Shown here piece after piece: positions 53,487-62,045 of a stretch of DNA of 64,000 nt; position 1 is the first letter of the stretch, and every line of letters starts with the position of its first letter. Source of the stretch: Luteolibacter algae (lineage in GTDB: Bacteria > Verrucomicrobiota > Verrucomicrobiia > Verrucomicrobiales > Akkermansiaceae); contig NZ_JBHUIT010000003.1 in the NCBI RefSeq assembly GCF_042683045.1, positions 124,001 through 188,000 on the forward strand, in the 5' to 3' direction. A model generated the notes under the pieces. It had not been told where the DNA came from. It saw nothing but the letters and a program-made list of their open reading frames with translations, and ran no database searches. A program made the translations under genes and the position numbers.

Positions 53487-53537
53487 TCGCGTTTCATTGT
53501 TGACCCTAATGCAAGTTCTTTGCACTTTTTCCCGCGC

Positions 53538-54404
53538 ATGTCCAAATTTCTCCTCACCACCGCCGTTTTAGCTGCTTCCGCGATCCACAGCGCCGCACTG
53601 GAAGATCACCACCAGCATTCCCATGACCAAGCCGCACCAACCGGACAGGGAGATTGGCTTGAGCCCTTTGAGCACGTGCATTTCAGCAAAAGCGGCACCC
53701 CCGTGGTTCACTCCTTTGGCATCGAGCCCGCGCTCACCGGCCGGGACTTTTTCCTCAGTCATAGATACCGCAAAGGTGATGGCACGCATGAACACGAGAT
53801 CGAGGCGGAACTTGAGTGGGCGCTGACCCGCCGACTGGGGCTAATTTTCGAGCTTCCCTACGCCTACGTCGATGAGGAGAGTGTTGGCACCAGCGAGGGA
53901 TTCGGCGATCTTGCTATCGTGCCCCGTGCTTTGGTTTATGAAAGCGAGCGATTCCTTCTCACCGCTCAAGTGGAGGTGATCGCCCCCACGGGTGACGATG
54001 AAATCGGCGGCGAGACATCCATCGCCCCGGGCTTTGCCGCCTGGCTGGATCTCGGAAACTGGTGGACGTTGAATAGCCAAGCCTCCGTAGAACACGTGTT
54101 CGCGGAAGATTCCAGCGAGTTCGTGTTTGGCTTCGGACTTGTGAAAACCTTCGGAAAAAGCGGTGTGGCCACTCACTCACATAGCCATCATAGCTCTGTT
54201 GGTCTGCTGAATCTCCACGCCGAAGTCGCGGGAACAGTAGGACTGAACGGCGACGAGAAAGGCAGAATCAATGCCGAAGGCCTGCTGGGAATCAGCTACG
54301 GGCTCAGCTCCCGCCTCGATATCCGCGCCGCTTATGAGTTCCCGCTCACTTCACCGGAGGATTTCGATCACGGTGTGGTTACCGGCATCATTTACCACTT
54401 CTAG
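53538..54404 (+). CDS. Outer-membrane beta-barrel protein with His-rich segments
   Basis: A 288-residue exported protein. Signal peptide MSKFLLTTAVLAASAIHSAA, then a His-rich N-terminal stretch (EDHHQHSHDQ), then alternating beta strands of an outer-membrane barrel ending in YHF with a terminal Phe, which is the signal for BAM insertion. A second His cluster (THSHSHHSS) falls in a probable loop. His-rich loops suggest binding of zinc, copper or nickel, so a metal-related channel or sensor is inferred. A perfect inverted repeat lies just upstream. I cannot name the family; some metal- or aromatic-pathway OM channels look similar. Confidence 0.75.
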   Translation: MSKFLLTTAVLAASAIHSAALEDHHQHSHDQAAPTGQGDWLEPFEHVHFSKSGTPVVHSFGIEPALTGRDFFLSHRYRKGDGTHEHEIEAELEWALTRRLGLIFELPYAYVDEESVGTSEGFGDLAIVPRALVYESERFLLTAQVEVIAPTGDDEIGGETSIAPGFAAWLDLGNWWTLNSQASVEHVFAEDSSEFVFGFGLVKTFGKSGVATHSHSHHSSVGLLNLHAEVAGTVGLNGDEKGRINAEGLLGISYGLSSRLDIRAAYEFPLTSPEDFDHGVVTGIIYHF

Positions 54405-54449
54405 TCTCGCAGATCACATGGGTTCGCTATTGCGAAATCCCGCACAGCC

Positions 54450-55466
54450 GTGAACTATCCGCCCGTGTCAATTTTCCTGGCGATAGAAAGTTCTTGTGAT
54501 GAAACGGCGGTCGCCATCCTACGTGGCGAGCCCGGTGGTGTGTCCGAAGTATTGGCTAGCGAGATCGCCTCCCAGATCGAGGAGCATCGGGAGCACGGCG
54601 GAGTCGTGCCGGAGCTGGCCTCCCGCAGTCACTCGCTGAGCCTCAACGGCCTGGTGGAGCAGGCACTATCCACGGCGGGGATAGCGATGGCGAACATTGA
54701 TGTCTTTGGCGCCACGATGGGCCCCGGCCTGGCCTCGTCGCTTCTTGTCGGCAGCACGGCCGCAAAAGCGATGTCTTGTGTCTCCGGGAAACCATTCGTC
54801 GGGGTAAACCACCTGGAAGGTCATTTGCTTTCACCTTTCATGGACAGAACGGAAGTCCCCCGCCATGTGGGGCTGATCGTCTCCGGCGGACACACCTTAC
54901 TGATGGAAGTCAATTCTGCCGGAAACTACACCAGACTAGGCAGCACCCGCGACGATGCGGCAGGCGAGGCTTTTGATAAGGTGGGAAAAATGCTGGGCCT
55001 CCCCTATCCCGGCGGGCCGGAGATCGAAAAGGCAGCCAGAAACGGCAATTCCAGGGCCTATGATTTCCCCCGGTCCATGATGCAGGGTGGTGAACTCGAT
55101 TTTTCCTTTTCCGGGCTGAAAACCGCAGTGCTTTACACCCTGCAAAAGGATCGGCAGGCGAAGTTGGAAGACATCGCGGCATCCTTCCAAGCCGCTGTGG
55201 TAGAGGTCTTGGTGGATAAAACCATTCGGGCGGTGAAGCTGGTGCGGGCGGAGACGGTCGGTATCTCAGGCGGGGTCAGTCTCAACCAACAAGTCAGGAA
55301 TGCCTTCATCGAGCGCTGCGATAAAGAAGGCCTTGAGCTGGTGATCGCTGAAGGCAGTGTCTGCACCGACAATGCGGCAATGATCGGTTTTGCCGGCCTG
55401 CTCAAATACTTTGCGGGGAAAATCGATGGATTGGACGGCGATATCGATCCAAACCTCAAACTCTGA
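54450..55466 (+). CDS. tsaD: tRNA N6-threonylcarbamoyladenosine synthase subunit TsaD
   Basis: A 338-residue ASKHA-fold protein that transfers threonylcarbamoyl to A37 of ANN-decoding tRNAs, working with TsaB, TsaE and TsaC. It has the family start IFLAIESSCDETAVAIL, the metal-binding HLEGH motif at residues 121-125, and VSGGHTLLMEV and SGGVSLNQQVR for ATP binding. GTG start. Length is typical. It lies 45 bases after the OM barrel gene and 56 bases upstream of a HAD phosphatase. Confidence 0.95.
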   Translation: MNYPPVSIFLAIESSCDETAVAILRGEPGGVSEVLASEIASQIEEHREHGGVVPELASRSHSLSLNGLVEQALSTAGIAMANIDVFGATMGPGLASSLLVGSTAAKAMSCVSGKPFVGVNHLEGHLLSPFMDRTEVPRHVGLIVSGGHTLLMEVNSAGNYTRLGSTRDDAAGEAFDKVGKMLGLPYPGGPEIEKAARNGNSRAYDFPRSMMQGGELDFSFSGLKTAVLYTLQKDRQAKLEDIAASFQAAVVEVLVDKTIRAVKLVRAETVGISGGVSLNQQVRNAFIERCDKEGLELVIAEGSVCTDNAAMIGFAGLLKYFAGKIDGLDGDIDPNLKL

Positions 55467-55522
55467 GGAAAAGTCCGCTTTTGTCTGGCAAGAGCGATCC
55501 ATGCCGGACAAATTTCCACCGC

Positions 55523-56152
55523 ATGAAATACAGGGCGCTGATTTTTGATTTCGACGGGACGATTGCCGATACGCTCGGAGAAACCCGGAAAATATTCAAC
55601 GAGCTGGCTCCTGATTACGGGATCCGCCAGGTGGAAGAACACGAAATGGCAGCCTTTCGCCACCTTTCCCTGAAGCAGATCCTTTCAGAACTGGATATCC
55701 CGAAGCGCCGGGTGCCTTCGATGATCGCCCGCGGCACCGGCATCATGCGCGCAAATATCGATCGCCTACAGCTCATCGAAGGCATGAAGGAGGCACTGAT
55801 TGATATCCGCGAGCATGCGGACAGCTTTGGCATCCTCACTTCCAACGCCACTGCCAATGTGGATGTCTTCCTGCGAAACCACGGAATCCGTGATCTCTTC
55901 GAGTTTGTATCGTCCACTTCAAAACTGACAGGGAAGGCACGGCATCTACGCGCGATCCGTAAGACCTTTTCCCTGCGATCCGAGGAAATGTGCTACATCG
56001 GCGATGAACTCCGGGACATGAAGGCTGCCAAGAAAGCAAGAATCCCCCACGCCGCTGTCAGCTGGGGCTTCAATTCACGGGAATCTTTGGAAAAAGTGAA
56101 CCCCACTCACATTTTCAATCATCCCAGCGAGTTTGCCATACTGAAAGGCTGA
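55523..56152 (+). CDS. HAD-superfamily phosphatase (phosphoglycolate phosphatase-like)
   Basis: A 209-residue HAD hydrolase. Motif I is IFDFDGTIADT (residues 6-16) with nucleophile Asp9. Motif II is around ILTSNATANVD, and motif III/IV includes CYIGDELRDMKAAKKARI with the Mg2+-binding Asp pair. A helical cap sits between (about 18-85). Family members such as Gph dephosphorylate phosphoglycolate or other small phosphates; the substrate here is not evident. The start at 55523 gives the usual N-terminus. It follows tsaD in the same direction. Confidence 0.88.
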   Translation: MKYRALIFDFDGTIADTLGETRKIFNELAPDYGIRQVEEHEMAAFRHLSLKQILSELDIPKRRVPSMIARGTGIMRANIDRLQLIEGMKEALIDIREHADSFGILTSNATANVDVFLRNHGIRDLFEFVSSTSKLTGKARHLRAIRKTFSLRSEEMCYIGDELRDMKAAKKARIPHAAVSWGFNSRESLEKVNPTHIFNHPSEFAILKG

Positions 56153-56200
56153 ATCACTGGCTGATTGACAGAACAGCACGGCATTCGACAGGGTCTCCCC

Positions 56201-57439
56201 ATGTCAGAAGAGAAACAGGTGGAAGAGACCAAAATCGTGGACGAAACGGTGACGACCCACACCGAATCCGTGCAGCTGGATCCTGAGGTCACCCCCGCCG
56301 AAGGCCCTGCGGAGGAAAAGAACAAGATGGCCGGGATGATGACTCCCATCGTTTTCCTTTTGTTCATGATCTTCGCGATGGTTGTGGTGCTTGTCGTTAG
56401 CAACATGAAGCGCGGCAAAACCTCTACTCAAACAAACCTGGCAGACGACCCGGCCGTCGCCGCGCTCAAAGCCGATGTCGACGCGCGCCGCAACGAGCTC
56501 AACCGCCAGCGCATGGCAATGGGACTCCCACCCATCGAAGGCTCTTCTGAGCCACTGGAAAATATTGCAGAACGGCTCAAGAATGATGCCGATACGCTGG
56601 TGAATCTATCCAACCGTTTTCAGCAAATGCTCGCGGAAAAAGATACGGAACTCTCCAGGCGCAATAGCGAGATTCTACGCCTTGAAAAACTCCGCCAGGA
56701 TGTCTCCGCGGAAAATTCCCGCATCCAGGCGGAGCTCCAGAGAGCGCTTCTGGGCAGTGCGGACAACGAGCAACTCAAGCGCATGTTCAACGACGTCAAG
56801 TCCCAGAGGGACGCACTCTCCGATGAGCTTGCGACCACTCGTAAAAAGCTCAATGAAATGTCCGGCAGCGTGAATGAGGAAGAATTTGCAGATCTTCAGC
56901 GGCGCTTCCAGGAAACGCTCCGGTCGAAGGAATTCTTCGAAAACCGTGTCAAGGAGCTCGAAGCACAGCTGGGAAAAATGAACCTTTTTGCCAAATCGGA
57001 AGACGAGCTTCTTCCAGCTGCCGTGGAGTTGTTCCGTAGACTGAGGAAGCTGGAAGGCCTCCCGGATTCCGACCTGACGACGGAATACAGCAAGCTCGGC
57101 GTCGATCTGGGAGCAAATGTTCTCCATACCCTCCACTTCAAAACCGGCTCCAGCGAGCTGACACAAACCGAACAGGATCAACTGAAACATATCATCGAAG
57201 ACGATGTCCCGGATGGCGATCTTGTCTTGATTGTCGGCTATGCCTCTACCACTGGCGATGCAGCTGCCAACGAAACACTTTCCTCAAACCGCGCCACTGC
57301 CGGTGCTGAATTTTTTGCCAGCCGCAAGCGTTCCGGACAGCGCGTCCAAGCCGTTTATCTCGGCCAGACGGATCGCTTCAGCAGCCGGATTCCAGAGCGC
57401 AACCAAATTTGCGAGGTCTGGAGAATCCGCCAGAAGTAA
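56201..57439 (+). CDS. Membrane-anchored coiled-coil protein with OmpA-like C-terminal domain
   Basis: A 412-residue protein. An acidic cytosolic N-terminus (about 1-42), one TM segment (about 46-66, TPIVFLLFMIFAMVVVLVVS), long coiled coil (about 85-275) and an OmpA-like domain (about 315-410, including HFKTGSSELTQTEQDQL and VGYASTTGD). OmpA-like domains bind peptidoglycan. This layout (TM, coiled coil, peptidoglycan-binding domain) is seen in envelope-spanning or motor-stator-like proteins; the exact role is unknown. A strong terminator follows. The start at 56201 is chosen over the open frame upstream. Confidence 0.8.
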   Translation: MSEEKQVEETKIVDETVTTHTESVQLDPEVTPAEGPAEEKNKMAGMMTPIVFLLFMIFAMVVVLVVSNMKRGKTSTQTNLADDPAVAALKADVDARRNELNRQRMAMGLPPIEGSSEPLENIAERLKNDADTLVNLSNRFQQMLAEKDTELSRRNSEILRLEKLRQDVSAENSRIQAELQRALLGSADNEQLKRMFNDVKSQRDALSDELATTRKKLNEMSGSVNEEEFADLQRRFQETLRSKEFFENRVKELEAQLGKMNLFAKSEDELLPAAVELFRRLRKLEGLPDSDLTTEYSKLGVDLGANVLHTLHFKTGSSELTQTEQDQLKHIIEDDVPDGDLVLIVGYASTTGDAAANETLSSNRATAGAEFFASRKRSGQRVQAVYLGQTDRFSSRIPERNQICEVWRIRQK

Positions 57440-57461
57440 ATTCCAGCTTTCCCGACACGAG

Positions 57462-57495
57462 ACCTGACACTGATTTTCCGGTGTCAGGTTTTTTT
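57462..57495 (+). terminator. Rho-independent terminator after the OmpA-like gene
   Basis: Perfect 9-bp stem ACCTGACAC / GTGTCAGGT with a 10-base loop, followed by seven T. It lies 23 bases after the stop and isolates the OmpA-like gene from the next operon. Confidence 0.92.
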
Positions 57496-57542
57496 ATGCA
57501 AAATTCTCTTCACTTCGACATGTCAACCGATTAGTTGTCACC

Positions 57543-57565
57543 ACTGCCCCAAATTTTGGAGCAGT
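57543..57565. promoter_or_regulatory. 23-bp symmetric palindrome upstream of the DUF1800 operon (candidate operator)
   Basis: ACTGC, c, CCAAA, t, TTTGG, a, GCAGT: the two halves are exact reverse complements around the central T at 57554 (arms 57543-57547, 57549-57553, 57555-57559, 57561-57565), with one symmetric mismatch pair. A TATAAA sequence (57565-57570) adjoins it and could be a -10 element. Size and position suit a dimeric repressor site. Which protein binds is unknown. Confidence 0.55.
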
Positions 57566-57594
57566 ATAAAACCCAAAAACAAAACCCAAGCCTA

Positions 57595-57660
57595 GTATCC
57601 CGATACCCCGGCAAGCAGGCGGTAAACATTGCTTACCCCAGCCTACCGAGTGCGGGATAC
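57595..57660 (+). other. Structured 5' leader element 1 (stem with nested hairpin)
   Basis: GTATCCCG (57595-57602) pairs perfectly with CGGGATAC (57653-57660), enclosing a nested hairpin: AGGCGGTAA (57617-57625) pairs with TTACC-CCA-GCCT (57633-57644) with a CCA bulge. A long closed helix with an inner stem is what a riboswitch-like or protein-binding RNA leader would look like. I do not recognise a known class. No U-run follows, so it is not a terminator in this direction. Confidence 0.5.
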
Positions 57661-57667
57661 AAAGCAG

Positions 57668-57713
57668 AGCGCTGTCGATAAAAATCAGGTCCCCTATTTT
57701 TCTCGGCAGCGCT
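57668..57713 (+). other. Structured 5' leader element 2 (long hairpin)
   Basis: AGCGCTGTCG (57668-57677) pairs with CGGCAGCGCT (57704-57713) through 10 pairs including one G:U. A 2-base internal loop and AAAAAT/ATTTTT (57680-57685, 57696-57701) continue the helix to a 10-base loop. It lies about 45 bases before the DUF1800 start. It is stable enough to affect translation or mRNA stability. Together with element 1 it makes this the most structured leader in the window. Confidence 0.5.
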
Positions 57714-57756
57714 TCTGCCCCGGCCAGCCGAACCTCCCGGCAAAAAAACCAAAACT

Positions 57757-59880
57757 ATGAAAAGCTTTTCACCGAAAAGTCGACTGAAGGCTACCCGTGT
57801 AGGCCTCGGCATGTTCTCCCTTGCCAGCACACTCCTGGCGAATCCGCCCGAAGTCTCGGCAGTCGGGAACCACATCGAAGTGAAATTACCGGACACCGCA
57901 TCGTCCGATTTCCGCATGATCGAATGGTCACCGGATTTGATCAATTGGGAGCCCATTGCCCGCCGCCATGGAGCCAGCTGGGAAAATCTTTTTCCCTATG
58001 CCTTGCCGATCAGAACCACCGGCAGCAACCAGGTGCTGACGGACTATCCCGATCAACCCTCCGGCTACTATCGGGTTGTCACTGAAAGCGGATCCGGCTT
58101 GTCCAACATGGAAGCCGCTTCACGCTTTCTCCAGCAGGCAACCTTCGGGCCGACAAGGAACATGATGGCGAGCTTTCCCGGGATCACGGAGCCAAGCGGT
58201 TTCAATGAAGCTCCTTACGTTTTTTTTGACCAATGGATCACCGCGGAAATGGCAAAACCGGTCGGCTCTCTAAGGGCCTACTGGCGGCAAAGGTCGAATC
58301 CGGACTTCGTCAACATGACCGGCAATTCCCCGTCCGAGGTAGGCCATAACCCCGCTTACGGACAGGAATTCAGCTATTATTCATCCGGCACGGTCGATCC
58401 CAGTCCGAGGATTGTTACGATTTTCAATACCAAACAAGCCATCTGGTATCATCATGCCATCAGTGCGGATGACGCTCTCCGGCAGCGTGCGGCATGGGCA
58501 TTGAGCCAGATATTTGTCATGTCCACCGCTGGCTTCAGCGGCACAGATACCGTCGAGTGCTGGCTGGCTTACTATGATATTTTCCAGCGCAATGCATTCG
58601 GGAACTTCCGCGATATTCTCGAGAAAGTAACCTACCACCCGATGATGGGCGATTACCTTTCCTACACAAATAATCAAAAAGCGAACACCTCCACCGGCAC
58701 GTTTCCCGATGAGAATTACGCGCGTGAAATCATGCAGCTCTTCACTATTGGTCTGTGGCTGCTGAACCAGGATGGCACTGCGGTTCTCGATGCAAACGGG
58801 AACCAGATCCCAACGTATGATAATGACGATATTTTTGAGTTTGCAAAAATTTTCACCGGCTTCCGGAAACAGGCGAACCGGGACAATGTGGAAAACAAAA
58901 ACGGCACCGGAAACCGGGTGGATCCGATGAGGCTCCAGTCAAGCTGGCACGATTTCACACGCAAAAAGCTACTGGATTATGATGGTCCCGAGGGGCCTGC
59001 GACCGCGCCGATAATCGGTCCCTTTGATTCCAACGATGCGGGAATGCGGGAGGAAGTCTCTGTGTTTCTCGACCATTTGTTCAACCACCCGAACACCGCT
59101 CCTTTCATCGCAAGGAACCTGATTCAACGGATGACAGTTTCAAACCCGTCCCCACAATACATACACGATGTGGCCGGTGCATTCATTTCCGGCAGCTACA
59201 ATGGGACTGGCTCAAACCAGCGTGGCGACATGGGTGCTGTTTTCCGGGCGATTCTCCTTCATCCCGAAGCCCGTAATCCATCCTTATCGGGCGATCCCGG
59301 ACACGGGCGGCTACGCGAGCCATTGATCCGCCTCATCAGTGTGGGGAGAGCGTTCAATCTCACCCCCTCGCCCGGAACCGTGAACTGGAAAACCAACCCG
59401 TTGGAAATTTTCACGTTCAAAAACACGGATGAAATCGTCGGCCAAGAGCCATTCGGCTCACCCTCGGTATTCAATTTCTACCTTCCTGACTTCCAGCCAC
59501 CAGGCATTATCTCAGACCGTGGCCTCTATGCTCCCGAGTTTGAGATTCATACCGATGTTCTGGCCATTACCCTGCAGAATGCCTTACACGAGCTGGTGAT
59601 GGACGATTACAAGCCCACGCTGTTCTACAACAGTGCCCACTCCGATCTGGATCTGAGTTATGAGATCTCGCTCGCGGCCGATAATCCATCCGGGCACCAT
59701 GCTCTCATCAATCATGCGGCGACAATGTTGGCTCCCGGGAGGTTGCTGGAAACAAACCGCGCCACTATTTTCGATGCCATTGATGCGATCAATGGGAATA
59801 GTAATTCCGATCGGGAAAAGCGCGTCCGGCTGACTCTATGGCTCATCACCCTGCTGCCGGAATTCAATACACTCCAATAA
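57757..59880 (+). CDS. DUF1800-domain protein, probably exported
   Basis: A 707-residue protein. The N-terminus has a signal-like hydrophobic segment (VGLGMFSLASTLLA) after a basic start. Residues about 28-115 form a beta domain of the type that precedes DUF1800. The DUF1800 region (about 120-700) has FLQQATFGPTRNMMASF, the FPDENYAREIMQLFTIGLW segment, and HPEARNPSLSGDPGHGRLRE. DUF1800 proteins are widespread in Verrucomicrobia and Planctomycetes and are nearly always paired with a DUF1501 protein; the biochemical function is not established. It leads a three-gene operon and has a long structured 5' leader. Confidence 0.9.
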   Translation: MKSFSPKSRLKATRVGLGMFSLASTLLANPPEVSAVGNHIEVKLPDTASSDFRMIEWSPDLINWEPIARRHGASWENLFPYALPIRTTGSNQVLTDYPDQPSGYYRVVTESGSGLSNMEAASRFLQQATFGPTRNMMASFPGITEPSGFNEAPYVFFDQWITAEMAKPVGSLRAYWRQRSNPDFVNMTGNSPSEVGHNPAYGQEFSYYSSGTVDPSPRIVTIFNTKQAIWYHHAISADDALRQRAAWALSQIFVMSTAGFSGTDTVECWLAYYDIFQRNAFGNFRDILEKVTYHPMMGDYLSYTNNQKANTSTGTFPDENYAREIMQLFTIGLWLLNQDGTAVLDANGNQIPTYDNDDIFEFAKIFTGFRKQANRDNVENKNGTGNRVDPMRLQSSWHDFTRKKLLDYDGPEGPATAPIIGPFDSNDAGMREEVSVFLDHLFNHPNTAPFIARNLIQRMTVSNPSPQYIHDVAGAFISGSYNGTGSNQRGDMGAVFRAILLHPEARNPSLSGDPGHGRLREPLIRLISVGRAFNLTPSPGTVNWKTNPLEIFTFKNTDEIVGQEPFGSPSVFNFYLPDFQPPGIISDRGLYAPEFEIHTDVLAITLQNALHELVMDDYKPTLFYNSAHSDLDLSYEISLAADNPSGHHALINHAATMLAPGRLLETNRATIFDAIDAINGNSNSDREKRVRLTLWLITLLPEFNTLQ

Positions 59881-59890
59881 ATCCCAAGCC

Positions 59891-61294
59891 ATGAAACCGA
59901 ACCTAAACCGCCGACAATTTCTGCAGCAAACCAGCTGCGCCGCCGTGGGGACGGCATCCCTATTCTCCACACTCCTTTCCCTGCGGCTCACTGCTGGTGC
60001 GGCATCCGGCGGAACATTTGGAGATTACAAAGCGCTCGTCTGCCTCTTCCTTTCCGGGGGAAACGATTCCTACAACATGTTGGTCCCGCGTAATTCCGGA
60101 GCCTACTCCGCCTACAGCTCCGCCCGCTCCTCGCTTGCTTTGCCGAAGTCCGATCTCTTGCCTGTTACCAGCACTGGCCAGGCTTATCAGGAATTCGGCA
60201 TCCATCCGGAACTTCCCTACCTACAAACCCTGTATAACAACGGAAATGCTGCCTTTGTTTCCAACATTGGCACCTTGATCGAGCCTACCAGCATCTCATC
60301 CTATCAGAATAAATCCGCCAAGCTTCCCACAGGGCTATTTTCACATGCCGATGAACGGCTGCATTGGCAGACAGTCGTTCCACAAATCCGTGGTGCGGGT
60401 CCGAAGGGATGGGCGGGGCGCGTGGCCGACTGCATGGCGCAAGTCAATTCCACTGGCTCAATCGCCATGAACCTCTCCCTATCCGGAAACAATGTGCTGC
60501 AAACAGGAAAGAGCACGGTGCCTTATATGACTTCGCCCAAAGGAGTCGTTTTGCTGGATGGCTACGATCCGACAAATCCCGGCGATCCCAGCACCATCGC
60601 TGTGAACAGTATTCTCAGCCAAAATTACAAAAACCTGTATCAAAAGACTCTCGCCGAGAAAAACCGGGGATCGATAGACACTGCCTTCGCATTTGATAGT
60701 GCCGTTAGTCCTTTGAGCACCACGGAAAACTTCCCGAATACTACAGTCGGCAGCCGTTTGGAAACGATCTCGAAGGTGATGAAAGCAAGAAATACGTTGG
60801 GCATGAACCGGCAGATTTTCTTTGTGGAGCGCGGTGGATGGGATCACCACAGCGCGGTTCTGAGCAACCAGCAGAATCTTTTTTCCGAAGTCGATGCAGC
60901 CATCGAAGCCTTTTGGAAAGAAATGAACCAGCTGGGACTACAGAACGATGTCGTCCTTTTCACCGCCTCGGACTTCGGGCGCACGCTGACTTCAAACGGT
61001 AGTGGATCGGATCACGCCTGGGGCGGCAACCAGTTTGTCATCGGCGGCAGCCGCACAAATGGCGGTCCGCTCAATGGTGGAAAAATTTATGGAGAATACC
61101 CGGATCTTTCGAGCGGCAGCTCATTGGACATCGGCCGCGGGCGATTGCTTCCGACCACTTCGGTGGATGCCTATGGCACAGAGCTAGCCTCCTGGTTTGG
61201 CGTTCCCAATAGCGAACTGGAAACCGTATTCCCGAACGCCGGGAACTTTTTCAACCCATCCACCACGCCACACCCTCTGGGAATGCTCGCATGA
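59891..61294 (+). CDS. DUF1501-domain protein with Tat signal
   Basis: A 467-residue protein following DUF1800 by 10 bases. The N-terminus has a twin-arginine motif NRRQFLQ and a hydrophobic segment, so it is predicted to be exported folded, likely with a bound cofactor or metal. The DUF1501 region includes FLSGGNDSYNML, ERGGWDHHS and TASDFGRTLTSNGSGSDHAW, with conserved Asp and His residues resembling the alkaline phosphatase/sulfatase superfamily. The function is unknown. Its stop overlaps the start of the next gene (ATGA at 61291-61294). Confidence 0.92.
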   Translation: MKPNLNRRQFLQQTSCAAVGTASLFSTLLSLRLTAGAASGGTFGDYKALVCLFLSGGNDSYNMLVPRNSGAYSAYSSARSSLALPKSDLLPVTSTGQAYQEFGIHPELPYLQTLYNNGNAAFVSNIGTLIEPTSISSYQNKSAKLPTGLFSHADERLHWQTVVPQIRGAGPKGWAGRVADCMAQVNSTGSIAMNLSLSGNNVLQTGKSTVPYMTSPKGVVLLDGYDPTNPGDPSTIAVNSILSQNYKNLYQKTLAEKNRGSIDTAFAFDSAVSPLSTTENFPNTTVGSRLETISKVMKARNTLGMNRQIFFVERGGWDHHSAVLSNQQNLFSEVDAAIEAFWKEMNQLGLQNDVVLFTASDFGRTLTSNGSGSDHAWGGNQFVIGGSRTNGGPLNGGKIYGEYPDLSSGSSLDIGRGRLLPTTSVDAYGTELASWFGVPNSELETVFPNAGNFFNPSTTPHPLGMLA

Positions 61295-61986
61295 TCCGGA
61301 ACTCTTCACCTACCACCGCCACTTGTGCTTTGGTCTTCAGCCTCTCCTTTGCTTCTCTGGCTTCCGCCGGTCTTTCCCTGACCACCTCCACCTTTGACAA
61401 TGATGACGATGGCTGGCGTCCCTGGGCAACTTCCACGGAAAGTCCGATTACCGCTGGAAATCCTTATCTGAAGCTGGACTCAGATGGAGCGGAAGAAAGG
61501 GGCAGGCTCATCACCTTCAGTAGAGAAACGGCGTGGACCGGAGATTACATCTCCATGAACGTTACGGCTGTTGAGCTGGATGTCGCGAATTTCAGCAGTA
61601 GCGATACCTTGCACCTGCGGGTAGCTCTCGGCACCCGGGCTTCTCCCATGCAATCCGGGGGGACTTGGTTTGTGAGCTCCGCCGCCGTCATTGTCGGGAC
61701 CTTGTCGGACTGGACCCACGTATCCCTCTCTGTGGCGGAAAACGAGCTTAGCCGGGTGGGAAATTTTGCCGGGGAAATAGGCACCGACACCTACGCGGAA
61801 GCACTTTCCAATATCCAGACCATCAGACTTTTTTCCGCCGTCCAAATTGGCACGGCAATCGGTGATGAGTTTATTGGTCCTGTCGGCTTTGATAATATTT
61901 CACTGATTGTTCCTGAGCCCTCCTCCTCCGCATTCATCGTATTCTCCTCACTGATTTTTTGCCTACGCAGAAAACGCAGACATTAA
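61291..61986 (+). CDS. PEP-CTERM sorting-domain exported protein (third gene of the DUF1800/DUF1501 operon)
   Basis: A 231-residue exported protein. Signal peptide about residues 1-26, a beta-rich domain (about 28-205) of the lectin or carbohydrate-binding type by shape, and a C-terminal PEP-CTERM tail: VPEPSSSAFIVFSSLIFCL then RRKRRH. It is predicted to be sorted by an exosortase. Overlap with the DUF1501 stop indicates co-translation, so the three proteins probably act together, for example as a secreted enzyme plus its surface partner. That is inference. Confidence 0.88.
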   Translation: MIRNSSPTTATCALVFSLSFASLASAGLSLTTSTFDNDDDGWRPWATSTESPITAGNPYLKLDSDGAEERGRLITFSRETAWTGDYISMNVTAVELDVANFSSSDTLHLRVALGTRASPMQSGGTWFVSSAAVIVGTLSDWTHVSLSVAENELSRVGNFAGEIGTDTYAEALSNIQTIRLFSAVQIGTAIGDEFIGPVGFDNISLIVPEPSSSAFIVFSSLIFCLRRKRRH

Positions 61987-62021
61987 AAAACCAGAGAGCA
62001 GCCGATGCCACCCTCTGGTTT
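61985..62021 (-). terminator. Rho-independent terminator between convergent genes
   Basis: AAACCAGAG (61988-61996) pairs with CTCTGGTTT (62013-62021) across a 16-base loop. Read on the minus strand, the stem is followed by a T-run, so it terminates the antiporter gene; on the plus strand it could also end the PEP-CTERM gene. Confidence 0.8.
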
Positions 62022-62045
62022 GTGAATTGAATCCGGTAGGTTTCT

